A stretch of 9,479 nucleotides of DNA from Nocardioides sp. (GTDB lineage Bacteria > Actinomycetota > Actinomycetes > Propionibacteriales > Nocardioidaceae), in assembly GCA_021166815.1 (NCBI GenBank), contig JAJPEO010000117.1, positions 1 to 9,479 on the forward strand, given 5' to 3'. The notes beneath the pieces are model-generated. The model made no database searches, was not told the origin of the DNA, and saw nothing but the letters and a program-made list of their open reading frames with translations. Below are positions 6,508 through 9,479 of the stretch, one piece after another. Each line of letters opens with the position of its first letter. Position 1 is the stretch's first letter. The translations under genes were made by a program, and so were the position numbers.

Positions 6508-7007
6508 CCCCGGGGATGCGCTCCGGCCTGACCCTGGCCACCCTCGTCGCGCTGGTGGTCGTGGGCGGCACGTGGGGCTGGGCGGCGCTGACCCAGCCCT
6601 TCCCGAAGGAGGAGGAGGTGCCGATCTGCGTCGACACCCAGGTCTCGGCGGGGGACGTGGTGCTGCGCGACCAGGTCGTCGTGAGCGTGTTCAACGGCAC
6701 CCGTCGCAGGAACCTCGCGGGCCAGACCCAGGACCTGCTCGTGGAGCGTGGCTTCGTCGCCGGCACCACCGACAACGCGCCCAAGCAGGTGCGGCGTACG
6801 GAGATCTGGGCTGATGACCCCGACAACCCCGCTGTGGCGCTGGTCAAGCGGCAGTTCCGCCGCGCGCGCGTGGTCAGCGGTGACGCCCTGGGCCCGGGCG
6901 TCGTCGTGGTGGTCGGCAGCGACTTCGAGGAGCTGCGCAAGAAGAAGGTCGAGCGGGTGAAGGCGAAGACCGACGCCACCTTCTGCAAGGCCACGTCGGC
7001 CGACTGA
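6504..7007 (+). CDS. Membrane-anchored LytR_C-domain protein, VirR-like
   Basis: This 167-residue protein has a short cytoplasmic start, one membrane segment (about 8-28, LTLATLVALVVVGGTWGWAAL) and an extracytoplasmic LytR_C domain (about 45-150). Domain hallmarks are VVVSVFNGTRRRNLAG near its start and GVVVVVGSDFEEL near its end, followed by a basic KKKVERVKAK tail. LytR_C normally sits at the C-terminus of LytR-CpsA-Psr cell-wall ligases. Here it stands alone, as in VirR (Rv0431) of M. tuberculosis, which affects envelope remodelling and vesicle release. Length (VirR is about 164 residues) and an upstream Rv0430-like partner support that comparison, but orthology is inferred. The start is the GTG overlapping the previous stop; an ATG four codons later (6516) is the alternative, but only a G-run touches it. 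Two Cys (in PICVD and TFCKA) could form an extracellular disulfide. Confidence 0.85.
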   Translation: MTPGMRSGLTLATLVALVVVGGTWGWAALTQPFPKEEEVPICVDTQVSAGDVVLRDQVVVSVFNGTRRRNLAGQTQDLLVERGFVAGTTDNAPKQVRRTEIWADDPDNPAVALVKRQFRRARVVSGDALGPGVVVVVGSDFEELRKKKVERVKAKTDATFCKATSAD

Positions 7008-7013
7008 GTCGCG

Positions 7014-8522
7014 TCAGGCCTCCGGCTCGGCGTTCCAGCGGGCCAGGCGCCCGTGGACCGAGATGCTGGTGAGCCGGTGCTCGGTCTTCTCCCGCAGCCG
7101 GCGCGGGGTCACCACGAGCAGGTCGTCGCCGTGGCGCAGCACCGTGCGCGGCGCGGGGACGATGACCTCCCCCTCCCGCACGATGAGCGACACCGACGCA
7201 CCGCGCGGCAGGCGCAGCTCGCCGATCTCGACGCCGTGCATCCGTGACGGCTTGACGATCGAGACCTGCAGCAGGTCGGCGGCGACGCGGTCGAGCGGCG
7301 CGACCTCGACCTCGAGGTTGCGGGGCTCCGAGCCGGTGCTGACCCCCAGCAGGCGCGCCACCAAGGGAAGGGTCGGCCCGCTCAGCACCGTGAAGACGAC
7401 CACCATCACGAACACGATGTCGAAGAGCTCGGTGGCGTGCCACACCCCCTCCGCGAGCGGGATCGTGGTGAGGACGATCGGCACAGCACCACGCAGGCCC
7501 GCCCACGAGATGAAGGCGGACTCGCGCAGGGGCATCGGCCGTACGGCGGAGCTGACCAGGACCGACAGCGGCCTCGCGACGAGGGTCAGCACCAGCCCCG
7601 TGACCAGCGCCTGGGCGACGACGGTCAGGGTGATGCGGTCGGCCTCCAGCAGCAGGCCGAGCATGACGAACAGCCCGATCTGCGCGAGCCAGGCCAGCCC
7701 CTCGGAGAACGACCGGGTGGCGACACGGTGCGGCAGCTCGCTGTTGCCGAGGATGACCGCGGCGACGTAGATCGCGGCGAAGCCGGAGGCGTGCACCGCG
7801 GCGGCGCCGCCGTAGGCGATGAACGACAGGGACAGGACGGCGAGCGGGTAGAGACCGGATGACGGAAGGGCCGCGCGGCGCATCAACCAGGCGCCCGCCA
7901 TGCCGACCGCGGCGCCGACCAGCACGCCCACGGACAGCTCGAACACCACGATGCCGGCGACCTGCAGCACGCCCCCCTCACGCAGGGCCCCGGTGGAGAT
8001 CGCGCTGACCACGACGACGGTGGGCGCGTCGTTGAGGCCGGACTCGGCCTCGAGCGCACCCGAGATCCGCCGGGGCAGCGGCACCGTGCGCAGCACCGAG
8101 AAGACCGCGGCGGCGTCGGTCGGCGAGCACACCGCACCCAGCAGTACGGCGAGCTCCCACGGGAAGCCGAGGAGGTAGTGGGTGGTGACCGCGACCACCG
8201 CGATCGAGACCGCGACGCCGACGGTGGCCAGGACGATGCCGAGCGGCGTGCTCGACCTCGTCTCGCGCCAGTCGGTGGTCAGGCCGCCCTCGGCGAGGAT
8301 CAGCGCCAGCGCGGCGAAGCCCAGTGCGTGGGCCATCTGGTTGTCGGCGAAGTCGATCGGGAGCGGGCTCTCGCCGATGATGACGCCGATGAGCAGGTAG
8401 ATCAGCAGCGAGGGCAGCCCGGCCCCGGAGGAGAGTCGCACCGCGAGGATCGCCAGGAGGGTGACCAGTGCCCCGACCAGGACGAACACGTCGAGCTGGT
8501 GGACGTCGAAGGTCACGCTCAC
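7014..8522 (-). CDS. CPA1-type potassium(sodium)/proton antiporter with RCK_C domain
   Basis: The 502 residues consist of a membrane domain (about 10-395, twelve or so hydrophobic segments) and a C-terminal cytoplasmic RCK_C (TrkA-C) domain (about 405-475). No RCK_N domain is present. This is the NhaP2/CvrA arrangement of potassium/proton antiporters, which export K+ or Na+ in exchange for protons. Key motifs are SPTDAAAV (133-140), the ND pair in ESGLNDAPT (N164-D165, the predicted ion-binding site) and GLRGAVP (342-348). RCK_C usually senses a ligand that gates transport. The GTG at 8522 is used; a second GTG at 8516 would remove only two residues and has a closer AGGTGA. A TAGGAT box at 8549-8554 predicts a leader of about 20 nt. 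The stop lies 6 nt from the convergent LytR_C gene. Family is clear; K+ versus Na+ preference is not. Confidence 0.94.
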   Translation of the reverse strand: MSVTFDVHQLDVFVLVGALVTLLAILAVRLSSGAGLPSLLIYLLIGVIIGESPLPIDFADNQMAHALGFAALALILAEGGLTTDWRETRSSTPLGIVLATVGVAVSIAVVAVTTHYLLGFPWELAVLLGAVCSPTDAAAVFSVLRTVPLPRRISGALEAESGLNDAPTVVVVSAISTGALREGGVLQVAGIVVFELSVGVLVGAAVGMAGAWLMRRAALPSSGLYPLAVLSLSFIAYGGAAAVHASGFAAIYVAAVILGNSELPHRVATRSFSEGLAWLAQIGLFVMLGLLLEADRITLTVVAQALVTGLVLTLVARPLSVLVSSAVRPMPLRESAFISWAGLRGAVPIVLTTIPLAEGVWHATELFDIVFVMVVVFTVLSGPTLPLVARLLGVSTGSEPRNLEVEVAPLDRVAADLLQVSIVKPSRMHGVEIGELRLPRGASVSLIVREGEVIVPAPRTVLRHGDDLLVVTPRRLREKTEHRLTSISVHGRLARWNAEPEA

Positions 8523-8548
8523 CTCGTCTGCGGCTCGGGTACGGACGG

Positions 8549-8554
8549 ATCCTA
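8549..8554 (-). promoter_or_regulatory. Candidate -10 box of the antiporter gene
   Basis: On the minus strand TAGGAT fits TANNNT and would start transcription near 8542, about 20 nt before the GTG at 8522. No good -35 box is seen. It is 23 bp from the KstR-like operator, which would lie upstream of the -35 region of this promoter, so repression from that site is not expected. Confidence 0.4.
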
Positions 8555-8577
8555 TCCCTCACGGACTCCCGCAGAAC

Positions 8578-8591
8578 TGGAACGTGTTCTA
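8578..8591. promoter_or_regulatory. KstR-like operator (TNNAACNNGTTNNA)
   Basis: TGGAACGTGTTCTA matches all eight fixed positions of the KstR consensus TNNAACNNGTTNNA known from mycobacteria, where this TetR-family repressor controls cholesterol and lipid catabolism genes. Its last two bases are the first two of the FAD oxidoreductase gene's -10 box, so a bound repressor would block RNA polymerase there. I read the consensus from memory and did not score the rest of the window systematically. Confidence 0.6.
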
Positions 8592-8595
8592 CCAT
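8590..8595 (+). promoter_or_regulatory. -10 box of the FAD oxidoreductase gene (leaderless)
   Basis: TACCAT fits TANNNT, and the 6 nt GCACGC separate it from the GTG at 8602, placing the transcription start at the start codon. No ribosome binding site precedes the GTG. Confidence 0.5.
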
Positions 8596-8601
8596 GCACG
8601 C

Positions 8602-9479
8602 GTGAGCGAGACCCCCGAGACCGCGTCCGGCACCGCCCTCCCCGAAGTCGTGCCCGCCTCATCCCTGCCCGCCGACACCGAGCAGTACGACGTCGTCGTC
8701 GTCGGCTTCGGCATGGCCGGCGGGTGCGCGGCTCTCGAGGCCGCGCGCGGCGGAGCCCGTGTCCTGCTGCTGGAGCGCGCTGCCGTGCACGGCGGCACCT
8801 CGGCCATGAGCGGCGGGCACTTCTACCTCGGCGGGGGCACCGCGGTGCAGAAGGCCACCGGTCAGGACGACTCCCCCGAGGAGATGTTCCGCTTCCTCAT
8901 GGCCGTCTCCCCCGACCCCGATGAGGAGAAGATCCGCCTCTACGCCGAGGGGTCGGCCGAGCACCTGGACTGGCTGGAGGACCTCGGCTTCGAGTTCGAG
9001 CGCTCCTACTACGCCGAGAAGAACGTCATCCAGCCCGGCACCGAGGGCCTGATGTACACCGGCAACGAGAAGGTCTGGCCCTACCGCGACCAGGCCGTGC
9101 CGGCGCCCCGCGGCCACAAGGTGCCCGTGCCCGGCGACACCGGCGGCACCCAGCTGGTCATGGACCTGCTGCGCGAGCGCTGCGAGGAGGCAGGCGTCGA
9201 GGTCCGCTACGAGACCGGCGCGACGAACCTCGTCGTCGACGGCGACCGGGTCGTGGGCGTCGCCTGGCGCCACTTCACCGACACCGGTCACGTCCGCGCG
9301 CACGCAGTGGTCCTGGCCGCCGGCGGCTTCGTCATGAACCCGGACATGGTGGCCGAGCACACGCCGACCCTGGGCTCGAAGCTGTGGACGCTCGGGTCGA
9401 CGTACGACGACGGGCTGGGGCTGCGGCTCGGCGCCTCGGTCGGCGCCGAGTGGCGCCACATGGACGAGGCCTTCGTGAC
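8602..9479 (+). CDS. FAD-dependent oxidoreductase, fumarate reductase/3-ketosteroid dehydrogenase superfamily, 3'-partial
   Basis: The window shows 292 residues with no stop before the right edge; relatives are about 480-570 residues. After an acidic, Ser/Pro/Thr-rich extension (1-28) comes a Rossmann FAD site: YDVVVVGFGMAG with GFGMAG at 35-40, then E58 at the end of strand two for the ribose. GGTSAMSGG (64-72) is the flavin-contact motif of the FAD_binding_2 family. AAGGF (239-243) and DDGLGLRLGA (269-278) follow the same family pattern. The missing C-terminal half holds the rest of the substrate domain, so the reaction cannot be fixed; steroid or related ring dehydrogenation is an inference from the KstR-like operator. 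The GTG at 8602 is chosen because the ATG at 8594 is out of frame and meets TGA after two codons, and because a -10 box lies 6 nt upstream. There is no secretion signal. Confidence 0.9.
   Translation, partial: MSETPETASGTALPEVVPASSLPADTEQYDVVVVGFGMAGGCAALEAARGGARVLLLERAAVHGGTSAMSGGHFYLGGGTAVQKATGQDDSPEEMFRFLMAVSPDPDEEKIRLYAEGSAEHLDWLEDLGFEFERSYYAEKNVIQPGTEGLMYTGNEKVWPYRDQAVPAPRGHKVPVPGDTGGTQLVMDLLRERCEEAGVEVRYETGATNLVVDGDRVVGVAWRHFTDTGHVRAHAVVLAAGGFVMNPDMVAEHTPTLGSKLWTLGSTYDDGLGLRLGASVGAEWRHMDEAFV

Noticed and set aside
8594..8602. ATG at 8594 as the start of the oxidoreductase
   Set aside because: It is out of frame and reaches TGA after two codons; GTG at 8602 opens the correct frame.
8659..9459. 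A 266-codon minus-strand frame at the right edge
   Set aside because: It is antisense to the FAD oxidoreductase, whose plus-strand translation has ordered Rossmann and flavin-contact motifs.

Overview
The window is very GC-rich DNA with the codon use of a high-GC actinobacterium. A mycobacterial-type EccC ATPase, a VirR-type LytR_C gene pair, TANNNT -10 boxes set for leaderless translation, and a KstR-type operator all fit Actinobacteria. A Nocardioides-like (Propionibacteriales) host is my guess, not something the sequence proves.

Layout, left to right. (1) Bases 1-3869, plus strand: most of a single-chain EccC, the three-ATPase motor of a type VII (ESX) secretion system. Its N-terminus lies outside the window, and no other type VII gene follows it here. 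(2) Bases 3870-4051: a convergent gap with two 50-bp palindromic repeat units and a half unit. The half unit runs into the end of the next gene. (3) Minus strand: a HerA-like/DUF853 ATPase (6150-4558), followed after 22 nt by a small NTF2/SnoaL-fold protein (4535-4041), apparently one operon. (4) A compact divergent promoter at 6151-6207. (5) Plus strand: a 99-residue protein of the family that automatic pipelines call 'VapB-family antitoxin' (6208-6507). A membrane-anchored LytR_C protein (6504-7007) overlaps its end by four bases. The pair resembles the Rv0430-virR pair of Mycobacterium tuberculosis. (6) Minus strand, convergent with a gap of only 6 nt: a CPA1-type cation/proton antiporter with a C-terminal RCK_C domain (8522-7014). 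(7) Plus strand, running off the right edge: the N-terminal 292 residues of an FAD-dependent oxidoreductase of the fumarate reductase/3-ketosteroid dehydrogenase superfamily. A perfect match to the KstR operator consensus touches its -10 box.

These are mostly independent chromosomal modules: secretion, a housekeeping ATPase, envelope maintenance, ion homeostasis and probable steroid or lipid catabolism. I see no mobile element, CRISPR array, rRNA or tRNA gene, and no convincing new multi-gene system. The best leads are the KstR-like operator, the palindromic repeat cluster, the leaderless divergent promoter pair and the conserved antitoxin-like/LytR_C gene couple. No gene-free stretch exceeds 300 bases.
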